A stretch of 64,000 nucleotides of DNA. Source: PALSA-243 sp963743705. GTDB taxonomy: Bacteria; Acidobacteriota; Terriglobia; Bryobacterales; Bryobacteraceae. The stretch's first letter is position 1. The number at the start of each line of letters is the position of its first letter. This document shows, in pieces, positions 26,229-35,278 of the stretch. Below the pieces are notes generated by a model. The model did not search any database. It had not been told where the DNA came from and saw only the letters and a list, made by a program, of their open reading frames with translations. The translations under genes were made by a program, and so were the position numbers. Location of the stretch: assembly GCA_963743705.1 (NCBI GenBank), contig CAVUQS010000015.1:168012-232011 (forward strand), written 5' to 3'.

Positions 26229-27368
26229 CTAGCGGATCGGCCCGTTTTCCCGCTTGAAGATGAGAGTCGCGAATTCAGCGAGGCTCATGCGCCAGACCGG
26301 CCATGTGTGGGCGCCGGGATAGGTGACGAACTTCTCGTGGATGCCGGCTTTGTCGAGCGACTCGGCCCAAGCTTTCACGCGCGTATATTGAACCGTAGTA
26401 TCGCTATCGCCGCAAGCAATCCAAATCAGCGGAACTTTGGCATTGAAGGCCTTCGCGCTGTCGAGCACGCTTTTGTAGCGCGTATCGAAGTCGCGGATGA
26501 GACCGGGGCTGAAGATTCCGAGCGCGCCGAAAAACTCAGGGTGATCGAAGCCGGTGTAGATGGTGTGGCCGCCGCCCATGGATAGACCGGCAAGCGCTCG
26601 ACTCCGCGCGCCAGAAGTGGCGCGGTATTGGGATTCGACAAAGGGGATGACTTCTTTCGTGAGGTATTCCTCGAACAGATTGTTGTTATTCACTGCGCCG
26701 CCGCGACCGGCTCCGAAGGGAACGGCGTGGCCGGCGGGCATGACGACAATCATGGGGCGCGCTTTCCCGTCCGCGATGAGGTTATCGAGAATGAGATTCG
26801 CGCGGCCGGCGTTGGTCCAGGAATCGGGCGTGTCTCCGCTACCGTGGACCAAGTAGAGGACAGGATAGCGAACGGCCGATTTTTCGTAACCGGGCGGAAG
26901 ATAGATGACAATACGCTCCGTCCGGTCGAGGACGGCCGATTTCCGCCATTCCGTGACCACGGTTCCGTGCGGCACGTCGCGGAGTTCCCATGCAGCGGGA
27001 GTCGTGGCAGGGACTTCCACCAGGCTGGCCGAAGTACGTTGGCGAAGCTTGACGATGGGATTGACGGGATCGGCAATGGCGAGGCCGTCGAGGTTGAACC
27101 AATAGAGGTGACCGTTCGCTTCGAGGGGTGGAGTGGTGATGAACCAGATGCCATCGTCGCCTTTCTTCATTGGCTCGGGTTTGCCGACGGGCATCCAGTC
27201 GCCGTAGAGGGTGACGTCCGTGGCTTTGGGAGCCTTCAGGCGAAACGTGACGGTGCGGTCGGCGTGGATTTCGGGAGAAACGAGGCCATCGGGACTGGGA
27301 GTTTGAGCGAGTCCAACAAAGGTTAGCGACAGGGCCAGCGCACAGGTACGACTTTGGAGTTTCATCAT
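26229..27368 (-). CDS. Secreted esterase with N-terminal E-set domain (feruloyl/enterochelin esterase type)
   Basis: A 379-residue exported hydrolase. A signal peptide (about 1-22) leads to an immunoglobulin-like E-set/CBM48 domain (VTFRLKAPKATDVTLYGDWM, about 35-110) and an alpha/beta-hydrolase of the Esterase-D family (about 125-375). The oxyanion segment is VLYLVHGSGDTPDSWTNAG, the nucleophile elbow is AGLSMGGGHT, the likely acid is in ACGDSDTTVQ, and the His is in YPGAHTWPVW. This layout matches feruloyl or acetylxylan esterases that act on plant polymers, and also enterochelin esterases. Plant polysaccharide de-esterification fits a soil organism but is inferred. Confidence 0.88.
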   Translation of the reverse strand: MMKLQSRTCALALSLTFVGLAQTPSPDGLVSPEIHADRTVTFRLKAPKATDVTLYGDWMPVGKPEPMKKGDDGIWFITTPPLEANGHLYWFNLDGLAIADPVNPIVKLRQRTSASLVEVPATTPAAWELRDVPHGTVVTEWRKSAVLDRTERIVIYLPPGYEKSAVRYPVLYLVHGSGDTPDSWTNAGRANLILDNLIADGKARPMIVVMPAGHAVPFGAGRGGAVNNNNLFEEYLTKEVIPFVESQYRATSGARSRALAGLSMGGGHTIYTGFDHPEFFGALGIFSPGLIRDFDTRYKSVLDSAKAFNAKVPLIWIACGDSDTTVQYTRVKAWAESLDKAGIHEKFVTYPGAHTWPVWRMSLAEFATLIFKRENGPIR

Positions 27369-27539
27369 GATTTACATCCGGTGATAGCTTATCATTTGCT
27401 CGCTGCCGAATCGCTCGATGCCGGCGACACGAAGGAGTGATTGGCGACTTTCGCGAATAGGCTCGCAAGTTCGTTGCTGAGGCTCGAAAGAGAGGCGCCC
27501 GCCCGGTGCTGTTCACGACGCGTTCTTTAAGAAAATGAC

Positions 27540-27569
27540 TTGAAACTCGCACTCGGGTTAGCGTATAGT
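27540..27569 (+). promoter_or_regulatory. Probable sigma-70 promoter for the amidase gene
   Basis: TTGAAA (27540-27545) and TATAGT (27564-27569) are separated by 18 bases, and the coding start lies 31 bases further on. Both boxes are close to consensus in otherwise GC-rich DNA. Confidence 0.55.
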
Positions 27570-27600
27570 AGGTCGACTTTTGATGCTTGGAGACCATTAT

Positions 27601-28110
27601 ATGAGCACGTATCCGAAAGCCACACTGGATCTGCTGCCGCTCGATCACTCGGCGGAAGGTACCGCGGCCCGTAACCTGATCGTGCTTCACATCACGGCGG
27701 GGCCGAGCGCTCAAAGCGCGATCAACACGTTCAAGGCGAGTGTGGCGCCGCACCGCGTCTCAGCTCACTTCTGCATCGAACGTGACGGAACCGTATATCA
27801 GCTCGTGGACACTGGGCGCACCGCATGGCACGCGTCGCAGGTCAACTCGCGGTCAATCGGCATCGAGCATGCCGCGATTCCCGGGAAACTGCCGGTCACC
27901 GACGCGCAATACGCCGCGAGCGCGGCGCTGGTCGCTTGGCTTTGCGGCGAGCTGCGGATCCCTTGCGACTCAGATCACGTGATGGGGCACAATCAGGCCT
28001 CCCCCGCCGATGGGCACGCGGGTTGCTGCGAGCCTACGCTCAGCATCGAGAAGGTCATTGCGGCCGCGAGCGTCGGCGATGCAGGCGCCTCAGCAGTGGC
28101 GGAGCCGTAG
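27601..28110 (+). CDS. N-acetylmuramoyl-L-alanine amidase (amidase_2 / PGRP fold)
   Basis: A 169-residue zinc amidase that cuts the bond between MurNAc and the stem peptide of peptidoglycan. The first zinc His is in LIVLHITAGPS. SAHFCIERDGTVYQLVDTGR and AWHAS with IGIEHA form the core. HVMGHNQASPADGHAGC supplies the later ligands. No signal peptide is evident, so it may act in cell-wall recycling or be released by lysis, as with phage-type amidases. ATG 27601 was chosen because GGAG at 27589-27592 is 8 bases upstream; upstream starts lack this. Confidence 0.88.
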   Translation: MSTYPKATLDLLPLDHSAEGTAARNLIVLHITAGPSAQSAINTFKASVAPHRVSAHFCIERDGTVYQLVDTGRTAWHASQVNSRSIGIEHAAIPGKLPVTDAQYAASAALVAWLCGELRIPCDSDHVMGHNQASPADGHAGCCEPTLSIEKVIAAASVGDAGASAVAEP

Positions 28111-28144
28111 ACCGCCGCGATAATGCTGGATATCGTTCCGCTTA

Positions 28145-28891
28145 CTAGAGCCGTCCAGCGCGATAGTCTTGAACAGTCTGCCATGCGATTCTTTGTAAGA
28201 ATGCGCCCTCTTCTGGCGTAAGGCCAGAAGGGATGTAACCAGACCCGTTTGGATCGCGGCCATAGATCGTGGCGTAAATGACGCACGTCGCGAGATATGC
28301 GCCGTATATGCTTGGGTGTTCCTGATCAGGTCCGTAGAGGTTCATCGCTGGCCGCCATTTCGACGCTTGCTGCCAGGCGAGGCCTACCGGAGCTACATCG
28401 ACATTCAATTCTTTCGCGGCGTCGTGATGCGCCCTTGCTATCTCGGCCATCGAAATCCAGCCGAGTCGTGGGTAGGCCCACGCCATGAACAACACCGGAC
28501 GAGCGCCGTTCTTTCGAATCTCAGCAACGAACTTGCGGGCGTATTCGCGAAAGTCGGCAATCGTCGTTTCCGGGATGTCTTCCTGCAACACGACGACGTC
28601 ATAGGCGCCTGTGTCGATGGCTTTGACCGGCTCCTTCAGATCCCACAGTCGACGCAGAGGGGCGCCGCCGAATACAGACTTGTCCGCGGTGACCACCAAC
28701 GGGGGATTGGCCGTGGCGGCGAGCCTTTCAAAATGAGTGTAGATTCCATTCTGGTAATAGGTGAAGCTGTCACCGACAAAAAGAATCTTGCGCGGAGCCT
28801 GTGTAGCCGCGCCCTGTGCAAGGGCCGCCGCAACCCCGAAAGACCCTATCCCGAGTACCAGGATCATCTTTCCAATCTTGGAAAGCATCAT
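28145..28891 (-). CDS. Exported SGNH-fold hydrolase
   Basis: A 248-residue protein with a signal peptide (about 1-25). Block I is ILFVGDSFTYYQNG with the catalytic Ser in GDS. Block V, DQEHPSIYGAYLATCVIYA, carries the Asp-x-x-His of SGNH/GDSL hydrolases. A central LQEDIPETT stretch may supply the oxyanion residues. These enzymes remove acyl groups from polysaccharides or lipids; the substrate is unknown. The layout is close to DUF4886-type proteins. It is convergent with the amidase gene. Confidence 0.82.
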   Translation of the reverse strand: MMLSKIGKMILVLGIGSFGVAAALAQGAATQAPRKILFVGDSFTYYQNGIYTHFERLAATANPPLVVTADKSVFGGAPLRRLWDLKEPVKAIDTGAYDVVVLQEDIPETTIADFREYARKFVAEIRKNGARPVLFMAWAYPRLGWISMAEIARAHHDAAKELNVDVAPVGLAWQQASKWRPAMNLYGPDQEHPSIYGAYLATCVIYATIYGRDPNGSGYIPSGLTPEEGAFLQRIAWQTVQDYRAGRL

Positions 28892-29022
28892 AATGTGTTG
28901 AGTGTACCCGCCCGACGTTCTTTCGGGGCCGCCTTTGGGTCCTGGTCTTCGCCGCCAGCGGTGGCTTGGATCGGCGATGTAATCTCAGTTGCGCAAAGGC
29001 GACGCATGGAACGTAGCGTGCA

Positions 29023-29928
29023 GTGCACCGCTTGATGGGAATCGTCTCCCTGTTTGGGCTGATGTGCCGCCACCGACAGGCGGCTCTGAGTGTTGGGTTG
29101 CTCACACTATGTTCGTTCCCAGGTCCCAGGCTGTGGGCGCAGGGACCGCCATTTCAAACAGACGACCCTGTGCCGGTCGAGCTGCACCATTACGAGTTCT
29201 ACACCTTCGGCAGCATGGACGGCACGACGGCGGAAATCGACGCGATTGGCCCCGCCTTCGAGTTCAACTGGGGCGCCATTTCCCGAGTGCAACTGCACGT
29301 CATTCTGCCTTTCGGGGTGATCGCGCCATCAAACAATCCCATCTATTTTCCCGGTGGAACCGGGCCCAAGGCGTTTGGGCTGACTGACATGGAACTGGGT
29401 GCGAAGATCGCCTTCATCAAAGAAACGAAATACGTTCCCCAGTTCGGCACCTTCACGATGGTTGAAATTCCGACTGGCAATTACTCAAAAGGGCTCGGCG
29501 TCGGCAAAGTCTGGTACAAAGTTCCCATCTGGCTGCAAAAGAACGCCGGCCCTTGGACCTTCGACGGCGGAGTCGGCTATCAGATCGTTCCACAAACCGG
29601 CTACCGCAACTTTCCGTACACGGGATGGCTCGTGAAACGAACTCTCGGCGCCAGGCTGGAGTTGGGAGTTGAGGTTTTCTCCCATGCGCGCGAGGGATAC
29701 GCGGCGGCACAGACGGCGGCTTCCACGATGATCGACCTGGGCGGCTATTACCATTTCAAGCATCACGACAGGGAGCAGTTCTTGTTCGCTTATGGACACT
29801 CCATCGCCGGACAAACCGAAAACTACGCCTATGTTGGCCTGTACTGGACTTGGGGCAAAGACGCCAAGCAGAATTTCGTCCCACACGGATGGCCGGATGT
29901 GAACGGGAACGAATTCGAACGGCCCTGA
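29023..29928 (+). CDS. Outer-membrane beta-barrel transporter-like protein
   Basis: A 301-residue exported protein. The signal peptide probably begins at the internal Met near 29062 (RQAALSVGLLTLCSFPGPRL). The mature start GPPFQTDDPVPVELHHYEFY is typical of a transporter-like family related to phenol-degradation MetA barrels. Alternating aromatic strands follow (GVGYQIVPQTGYRNFPYTGW, FLFAYGHSIAG, YAYVGLYWTWG). It probably forms a small outer-membrane pore; the solute is unknown. There are three candidate starts, so the N-terminus is not fixed. Confidence 0.75.
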   Translation: MHRLMGIVSLFGLMCRHRQAALSVGLLTLCSFPGPRLWAQGPPFQTDDPVPVELHHYEFYTFGSMDGTTAEIDAIGPAFEFNWGAISRVQLHVILPFGVIAPSNNPIYFPGGTGPKAFGLTDMELGAKIAFIKETKYVPQFGTFTMVEIPTGNYSKGLGVGKVWYKVPIWLQKNAGPWTFDGGVGYQIVPQTGYRNFPYTGWLVKRTLGARLELGVEVFSHAREGYAAAQTAASTMIDLGGYYHFKHHDREQFLFAYGHSIAGQTENYAYVGLYWTWGKDAKQNFVPHGWPDVNGNEFERP

Positions 29929-30022
29929 TGTGGGTCGCCTTTTGCGCCTGCCGGATATGAGGTTTGCTGTCAAGAGCTGAAGCGCTTACCGGTAGATCGG
30001 TGTCCAATAGCCGAAATACACT

Positions 30023-30980
30023 ATGTCTGCGAAACTGAAAACGGCAAATTGCCGCCGTGACTATTGGCGCAGGCGTCTTTGCAATCGCCCTTGTCTCCGG
30101 GGTTCTTTACGAGCAGGCACAGCGCGCACGGGACCGGGAGCGTTTTCCGCAAATCGGCCGTTCCGTGGATATCGGCGGCTGTTCACGACCCCAAGACGAT
30201 ATTCTCCAATGGCGGGCCGCGTCCGGGCTACAGTTGGGTCGCGATCCAACGCGCGTTGGCAACCGTTACCACCGTGTGCTGGTATGACCGCGCCGGCTCC
30301 GGCTGGAGCGACCTTGGTCCTTATCCGCGCGACTCTGCGTCGCAGGCTCGCGATCTGCATGCTCTTCTCCGCGCCGCGCGAGTCGCGCCGCCTTATGTGC
30401 TGGTGGGCGAATCATCGGCCGCCTTGGATGCTCGCGTTTACACGGGCTTCTATCCCTCCGACGTGGCCGGCCTGGTACTGGTCAACTGGGCCGATCCAGC
30501 GCTCTTCCTTGACCTGCGGTCCGGCAACGGGAAACGGGCGGCTCGGGTTCCTCAGTTGATCTATCGCTCGCAAGACGCCATGGCGCAGTTGTTCAACTTG
30601 GTCGGGCTTTACCGTTTGGGCCCGGTTCCGCCAGCGCCGGCGCCGCCCAAGGGACTGACGGCCGCGGAGTGGAACACCATCTGGTTCCTGGCCCACTCCT
30701 CCAAGGCGCTCAGCGCCCTGATGCAGGAACGCCGCCTGGTGGCTAAGCTCGCGAGGCGCGGGCGCCGGGATCTCCCCTCGTGCTCAGCGCCGGGAACATC
30801 GCCGCGCCGCCCGAATTCCTTGAGGCGTGGACGAATGCGCAGAGCGATCTCGCCCGACTGTCCACTAGGGGAAGACAGATCGAGGTTGGCGGGGGCGCCA
30901 GCGACCTGCTGCACGATGCGCCGGATGCCATCGTCGAGGCCGTGCGCCGGGTGGTCGCAGAGGTGCGGGTGCTTAACTAA
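30023..30980 (+). pseudogene. Decaying alpha/beta-hydrolase gene
   Basis: Pieces of one hydrolase lie in two frames. The N-terminal membrane segment (VFAIALVSGVLYEQ, then RFPQIGRSVDIGG) is in the frame of GTG 30057. The body (SNGGPRPGYSWVAIQRALA, CWYDRAGSGWSD, ARVYTGFYPSDVAGLVLV) is one frame on. The tail (VLSAGNIAAPPEFLEAWT, LARLSTRGRQIEV) returns to the first frame after an apparent one-base loss in the CCCC run near 30774. About ten residues are also missing near 30185. The nucleophile elbow reads GESSAA rather than GHSxGG, and the usual SGH is lost. Several independent lesions argue for true decay rather than sequencing error. Confidence 0.75.
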
Positions 30981-31052
30981 TTAACGCTCGGGCACTGGTG
31001 ATCTATCTTGGTTCGCGTATCCGCGCGGTCCGCTTGCCGGCTTGTCTCCGGT

Positions 31053-31097
31053 CATACGAACTATTTCGTTGACATACGAATAAATTCGTATGATACT
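31053..31097 (+). promoter_or_regulatory. BlaI operators and promoter
   Basis: CATACGAATAAATTCGTATG (31073-31092) is a perfect 9-bp inverted repeat with a 2-base centre. A second, weaker copy (CATACGAA-cta-TTTCGTTG) occupies 31053-31071, so the half-site recurs every 20 bases. TTGACA (31069-31074) and GATACT (31092-31097), 17 bases apart, form the promoter, so a bound repressor would cover both boxes. BlaI/MecI/CopY repressors bind such dyads at their own promoters. Confidence 0.7.
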
Positions 31098-31103
31098 CGA
31101 AGC

Positions 31104-31514
31104 GTGGCCTCCCGATCCCATTCCAAAGAGCCCGCTCCCCCGCCGCTTCCCACCGGCGCCGAAATAGCCATCCTGGCGGTGCTGTGGCGTCAAGGCGCCA
31201 GCACCGTGCGCGAGGTGCATGAAGCGCTGGGTAAGGACAGTGGGTATACCACCACGCTGAAGTTGATGCAGCTCATGTTCGAAAAAGGGTTGGTGGTGCG
31301 CAACGAGCGCTACCGCTCACATCTGTACGAAGCGCGCGAACCCAAGGAGCAGACGCAGCGGCAGATCGCGGGCGACCTATTGAAGCGCGCGTTCGAAGGA
31401 TCGGCGAAAAGCCTGGTGCTGGGAGCGCTCGCCGCGCAGCCGGCTTCAGGCAAGGATCTGGCCGAGATACGGAGTCTGTTGGACGAATTCGAAAAGAGGA
31501 GGGGGAAAAAATGA
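31104..31514 (+). CDS. BlaI/MecI/CopY-family transcriptional repressor
   Basis: A 136-residue repressor. The winged helix reads PTGAEIAILAVLWRQGASTV, YTTTLKLMQLMFEKGLVVR and RYRSHLYEAREPKEQT, and a C-terminal dimerisation helix ends EFEKRRGKK. In the family the co-encoded M56 membrane peptidase triggers cleavage of the repressor and derepression. GTG 31104 was chosen because it follows the promoter's -10 box by 6 bases and gives the family length; transcription would start at or next to the GTG, implying a leaderless message. It overlaps the next gene by ATGA. Confidence 0.92.
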   Translation: MASRSHSKEPAPPPLPTGAEIAILAVLWRQGASTVREVHEALGKDSGYTTTLKLMQLMFEKGLVVRNERYRSHLYEAREPKEQTQRQIAGDLLKRAFEGSAKSLVLGALAAQPASGKDLAEIRSLLDEFEKRRGKK

Positions 31515-33064
31515 TCACACTACTGAACCAGCCGTGGACCGAGCGTCTGGGCTGGACGCTTCTGCATTTTCTGTGGCAGGGAATTCTGGTAGCAGCCCTC
31601 TATGCGCTCGCCCGGGCTTTGGCCGGCGACCGCATTTCGGCGCGCGGCCGCTACGCAATTGCCTGCGCTTCGCTGTTGGCGATGACCGTGGCGCCTGCTC
31701 TCACTTACTGGTGGCTTGGAAATTCCGGGCAGGCGGCGCGGATCGGGGACCTTACCGATTGGGGCGCCCGGCAGCTTGCCCCTGGGGTTGCGTACTCACC
31801 GGTCACCGATCCCTGGCAACAGGCGATGCCGGGGATTGTAATGGCGTGGTTCGCCGGCGCCGCTGCGTGTTCCCTCCGGCTGCTCATGGGATTCATCTCC
31901 GCGGCGGCTCTGCGGCGTTCGCGTCATGCGCCGGCGCTCACCGAATGGCAGCAAACCCTCGACCGGCTGATCGAACGCATGCACGTGTCGCGAAGCGTGC
32001 GGTTGCTGGCCACGGATCGAGTGGACTCTCCTTCGGTCATCGGCTGGCTTCGCCCAGTGATTCTCGCCCCGGTGGGCGTGCTGTGTGGGCTCGCGCCCGA
32101 GCAGGTAGAGGCGCTGTTGGCGCACGAACTGGCGCATGTCCGGCGGCACGACTACCTGGTGAACGTTCTGCAAGGGATCGCCGAGAGCCTGCTCTTTTAC
32201 CATCCTGCGGTGTGGTGGATCTCAAACCAGATCCGGGCCGAGCGCGAGCATTGCTGCGATGATCTCGCCGTTGCGGCAAGCGGCGATGTCCTGGTGTACG
32301 CACGCGCTCTAGCGGAATTGGAATCCATGCGGCCGGCGCATTTCAAGGCTGCGCTATCTGCGAACGACGGTTCGCTCCTGCGCCGGATCCGCCGGCTGAC
32401 CAACCCCGTGGCGGCGCGCAGGCCCGCCGGATGGGGAGCGGCCTGGTCTTTGGGCGCCCTGATGCTATTGGGGATCGCAGGCGTTGCGGTGACCGGCGCG
32501 CAAGGGCAAAGCCAGACGGTAGTGGACCTCCACACAGTCTGGCCGGACACGGTGAGGCAAGGCGATATGAAGCTGGAGGTGCGCGGGCTGGGCCGGTTGA
32601 CGTCCGGCCATACGGCGGCGCTCAAAGTGGCGGAGACGCAGATGCAGGGCGTGCGGCAAGGCGAGCCGGCCATCGTTGCGTTCCGGAATCGGAAGGAGAC
32701 CGTTCGCGGCAAGGTTGCGGTGGTGCATCCGGAGGTGGCGAACGGCACAATAACTGTCGACGTAGTGATGGATGACGCTCTGCCGCCCGGTATCGATCTG
32801 CAGGAACCGGTGGACGGGATTATTTCGATAGGCGGGCTGACGAACGTGGTGTATGTGGGCAGGCCGGTGTTCGCCCGATCCAACAGTCGGGTTATGCTCT
32901 TCAAGCTCGAACCCGGCGGCCATTCGGCCAAGAAGGTTCCGGTGCAGTTCGGCGCGGCCTCGGTGCAGTTGATCGAGATCAAGAGCGGTCTGCAGCCGGG
33001 GGACAAAGTGATCCTCAGCGATATGTCGAAGTATGACGGGGCGACCGCGATTGTGTTGCGGTGA
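31511..33064 (+). CDS. BlaR1-type M56 metallopeptidase fused to an efflux-adaptor-like domain
   Basis: A 517-residue membrane protein. Three N-terminal membrane segments (about 15-35, 45-68, 110-132) precede a cytosolic M56 zinc peptidase with LLAHELAHVRRHDYL (HExxH) and the downstream Glu in REHCCDDLAV. A fourth segment (about 312-330) leads into a C-terminal ~190-residue region. That region (VDLHTVWPDTVRQGDMKLEV, GEPAIVAF, VNGTITVDVVM-like, LPPGIDLQEPVDGIISIG, IKSGLQPGDKVILSDM) reads like the beta-barrel and distal part of an RND periplasmic adaptor. It replaces the penicillin-binding sensor of BlaR1. It probably senses an envelope signal and controls the BlaI repressor. Confidence 0.88.
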   Translation: MITLLNQPWTERLGWTLLHFLWQGILVAALYALARALAGDRISARGRYAIACASLLAMTVAPALTYWWLGNSGQAARIGDLTDWGARQLAPGVAYSPVTDPWQQAMPGIVMAWFAGAAACSLRLLMGFISAAALRRSRHAPALTEWQQTLDRLIERMHVSRSVRLLATDRVDSPSVIGWLRPVILAPVGVLCGLAPEQVEALLAHELAHVRRHDYLVNVLQGIAESLLFYHPAVWWISNQIRAEREHCCDDLAVAASGDVLVYARALAELESMRPAHFKAALSANDGSLLRRIRRLTNPVAARRPAGWGAAWSLGALMLLGIAGVAVTGAQGQSQTVVDLHTVWPDTVRQGDMKLEVRGLGRLTSGHTAALKVAETQMQGVRQGEPAIVAFRNRKETVRGKVAVVHPEVANGTITVDVVMDDALPPGIDLQEPVDGIISIGGLTNVVYVGRPVFARSNSRVMLFKLEPGGHSAKKVPVQFGAASVQLIEIKSGLQPGDKVILSDMSKYDGATAIVLR

Positions 33065-33094
33065 TGGCTTCGGCTATGGCATCCTTTGCGTCGC

Positions 33095-34627
33095 CTAATC
33101 GGGGCGCTTGGAACGGGAGGCCTGTCTGCGGGCGTCCTGTTCCGTGGTCATTTTGTAGGCCAAGTAATACTTGTAGACGTTGCCCACGTAGTTAGGGGTC
33201 TCGGCGCCGATTTCGCGGGCGGCGACGAACTCGACATTGTTGAACCAGCGGTTGGGATCGTAGCCTTCGGTGGCGGCCATGGCGCGCAGCTTTTCGATTT
33301 TGTCGGGGCCAGCGTTGTACGAAGCAAGCGCGAAGAGACCCTTGGTGAGCTGATCCATCGGCTCGTTGCCGTAGTAATGATTCACCATGTACCGAAGGTA
33401 TTTGGCTCCCGCCTCGATATTGCGATCGATCTTCCCAATGCCGGTGATGTCGATGGGGTCGGCGGCCGCGGTGCTCGGTTTGATCTGCATAACCCCGACA
33501 GCCCCGGCTTTGCTCCTGAGCCCAGGGTTCAGGCCGGACTCTTGAAAGCCTTGCGCGGCCAAAAGCAGATAGGGGAAATGATATTTGTCGCCATAGGCGT
33601 GGAACAGACGCACCATTTCTTCAAAGTGCGCCAGATCCTCTCCGGCAATTGCGTCTTTGGCCCATTTGATACGGCTCAAATACTTGGCCGTTACCGTGTT
33701 TCCGTAGGACGTGCCGACCTTGTGGTCGCGGATGAACTCATTCACAACGGATTCCAACTGCGGCGTATTCTGTTGCACGGCCCACGCCAGGGGACTGGCG
33801 GCAACCACGAGTTGGGACTGGATCTTCAGGTTGGGCAGCACTTTGGCCCAGTATTGCGCGACTTTGTCTTCCGCGACGGTCATGGGCACGAGGCCGGCAT
33901 TCACCATCTCCAGTAAGTCCTCCATTTGTAAGTCAGGGGCGGCGGGAGTCAGGTGAATCGGTGGTTTGCCGTCGCGCCGCAGGTCTCCGCTGAGACGGCG
34001 CAGGTTGTCATACGAGATCGTATGGCTGAAGTAGTAGACCTCGCGGCCGGAAAGACCCTCCAAGCGCGGCGATTGCTCGCCGGGGCCGCTGACAATTATG
34101 GCCTTGGCGTCGTCGTAGATGGGATCGGTGAAATCCACGGCATAGTGAGATTGGCTCGCGGTGACCATCAAGGTCGCGACGAGGTCGCCATAACCATCCG
34201 CCAGCTTGGGCAGGAGGTTGTCCCGGCCCACCGGGATGAAAACGAGGTGGATGGCGAGATTGCCGGTGTGAAGCTTGTGGTTCAGGAAGCGCTCGAATTC
34301 GCGGCAAAATTCGTAGAGGGCGCCATGGATTTCGCTGCCATCGAAGTAGAATCCGAGCTTGTTGGGCGCGACCAGAACGCGGAGAATCCGCCGCTTGACC
34401 ATGCCGTCGAGGTCGCCCCGCCACTTTTCGTGGATCAATTGCTCCTGTAATGAGGGGTGCTCGAACGTGTTGGGAGGAGGCTCGGCCGACGGGGTGGTCT
34501 GTTCCTTGCCGGCACTCCGCGCGGAAGAGGTTTCACCGGGACGCCTGCTGCATGACGAGCAAAGCGAAATGGCCGTAGCGACGAGCGCCCAGGAGACCAC
34601 TTGCCGGAGCGTAAAGGCATCACGCAT
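33095..34627 (-). CDS. mltF: MltF-like membrane-bound lytic transglycosylase
   Basis: A 510-residue lipoprotein (lipobox LCSSC near residue 26) with two domains in MltF order. The first is a solute-binding-protein-like domain (about 80-330; GDLDGMVKRRILRVLVAPNK, VDFTDPIYDDAKAIIVSGPG). The second is an SLT transglycosylase domain (about 355-480) with catalytic Glu in AAQGFQESGLNP, AVGVMQIKPSTA and LFALASYNAGPDKI. The enzyme cleaves peptidoglycan to 1,6-anhydro products, and binding at the first domain tunes it. It is convergent with the M56 gene. Confidence 0.92.
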   Translation of the reverse strand: MRDAFTLRQVVSWALVATAISLCSSCSRRPGETSSARSAGKEQTTPSAEPPPNTFEHPSLQEQLIHEKWRGDLDGMVKRRILRVLVAPNKLGFYFDGSEIHGALYEFCREFERFLNHKLHTGNLAIHLVFIPVGRDNLLPKLADGYGDLVATLMVTASQSHYAVDFTDPIYDDAKAIIVSGPGEQSPRLEGLSGREVYYFSHTISYDNLRRLSGDLRRDGKPPIHLTPAAPDLQMEDLLEMVNAGLVPMTVAEDKVAQYWAKVLPNLKIQSQLVVAASPLAWAVQQNTPQLESVVNEFIRDHKVGTSYGNTVTAKYLSRIKWAKDAIAGEDLAHFEEMVRLFHAYGDKYHFPYLLLAAQGFQESGLNPGLRSKAGAVGVMQIKPSTAAADPIDITGIGKIDRNIEAGAKYLRYMVNHYYGNEPMDQLTKGLFALASYNAGPDKIEKLRAMAATEGYDPNRWFNNVEFVAAREIGAETPNYVGNVYKYYLAYKMTTEQDARRQASRSKRPD

Positions 34628-34791
34628 CTGTGAGGAATGATGCTGAAGGGGGTGGCGCGGGCGTAAATCCTTACAGGGTTTACCGGTGGGTCTGGTCCGT
34701 CGGTTTCAGCACATCCGGCAGCAGGACCATAACCGAAGCATACTATTGAAAACGCAAGGCCGAGGCTCAGAATGAAACCGGGAGGCAAGAA

Positions 34792-35058
34792 ATGTACTTG
34801 ATCATTCGGGATTCCAATGGACGACGCAGAGAGGCAGTACTGTTAGCGTCGGGGTCAAGATGCATGCGCCTGGCGGTTAGAGGCGACAAAGATACGGCTG
34901 AATATAAGTTTTCATATGGCGAATGGCATTCTAAAGACGGCGAGGCCGTGGAAGTGGAATCGTACCTTGCTGACGAGCGGCTCGACGCGGGCGCGTTGTA
35001 CTCGCATTTGATCCCGCGCGCCCATGCCGCCGGCGCGAAACATTCGCTGCAGTTTTGA
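34792..35058 (+). CDS. Small conserved hypothetical protein
   Basis: An 88-residue protein preceded by a strong GGGAGG about 8 bases upstream, which supports a real gene. It opens YLIIRDSNGRRREAVLLASG and continues with mixed beta-strand sequence (YKFSYGEWHSKDGEAVEVES). It has no signal peptide or motif I know. A TTGAAA at 34746-34751 and CAGAAT at 34768-34773 could be its promoter. Confidence 0.65.
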   Translation: MYLIIRDSNGRRREAVLLASGSRCMRLAVRGDKDTAEYKFSYGEWHSKDGEAVEVESYLADERLDAGALYSHLIPRAHAAGAKHSLQF

Positions 35059-35278
35059 TTCGGGACCGGCGCTTCTAATCACCGACGCCAGCCGTCAGCT
35101 TCATTGAGCAACAGACGGCTGCTCGCTCACGCCTTCCGGTTGCGCGGCGGGGCCCCCGCCCTCGCTGTTGCCTCCGTCTTCCTCAATCCGTTCCGGAGGA
35201 GAATCCGCCGGCGAAACCATGCCGGCCTGGAGCGGATGCTATGATACCTGCAACTGCCTGAAGGGGATTCTCACACGT

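Noticed and set aside
35101..35220. A 39-residue acidic, proline-rich minus-strand frame (MVSPADSPPERIEEDGG...)
   Set aside because: No ribosome-binding site, and it lies in the leader region of the MFS gene; too short to support.
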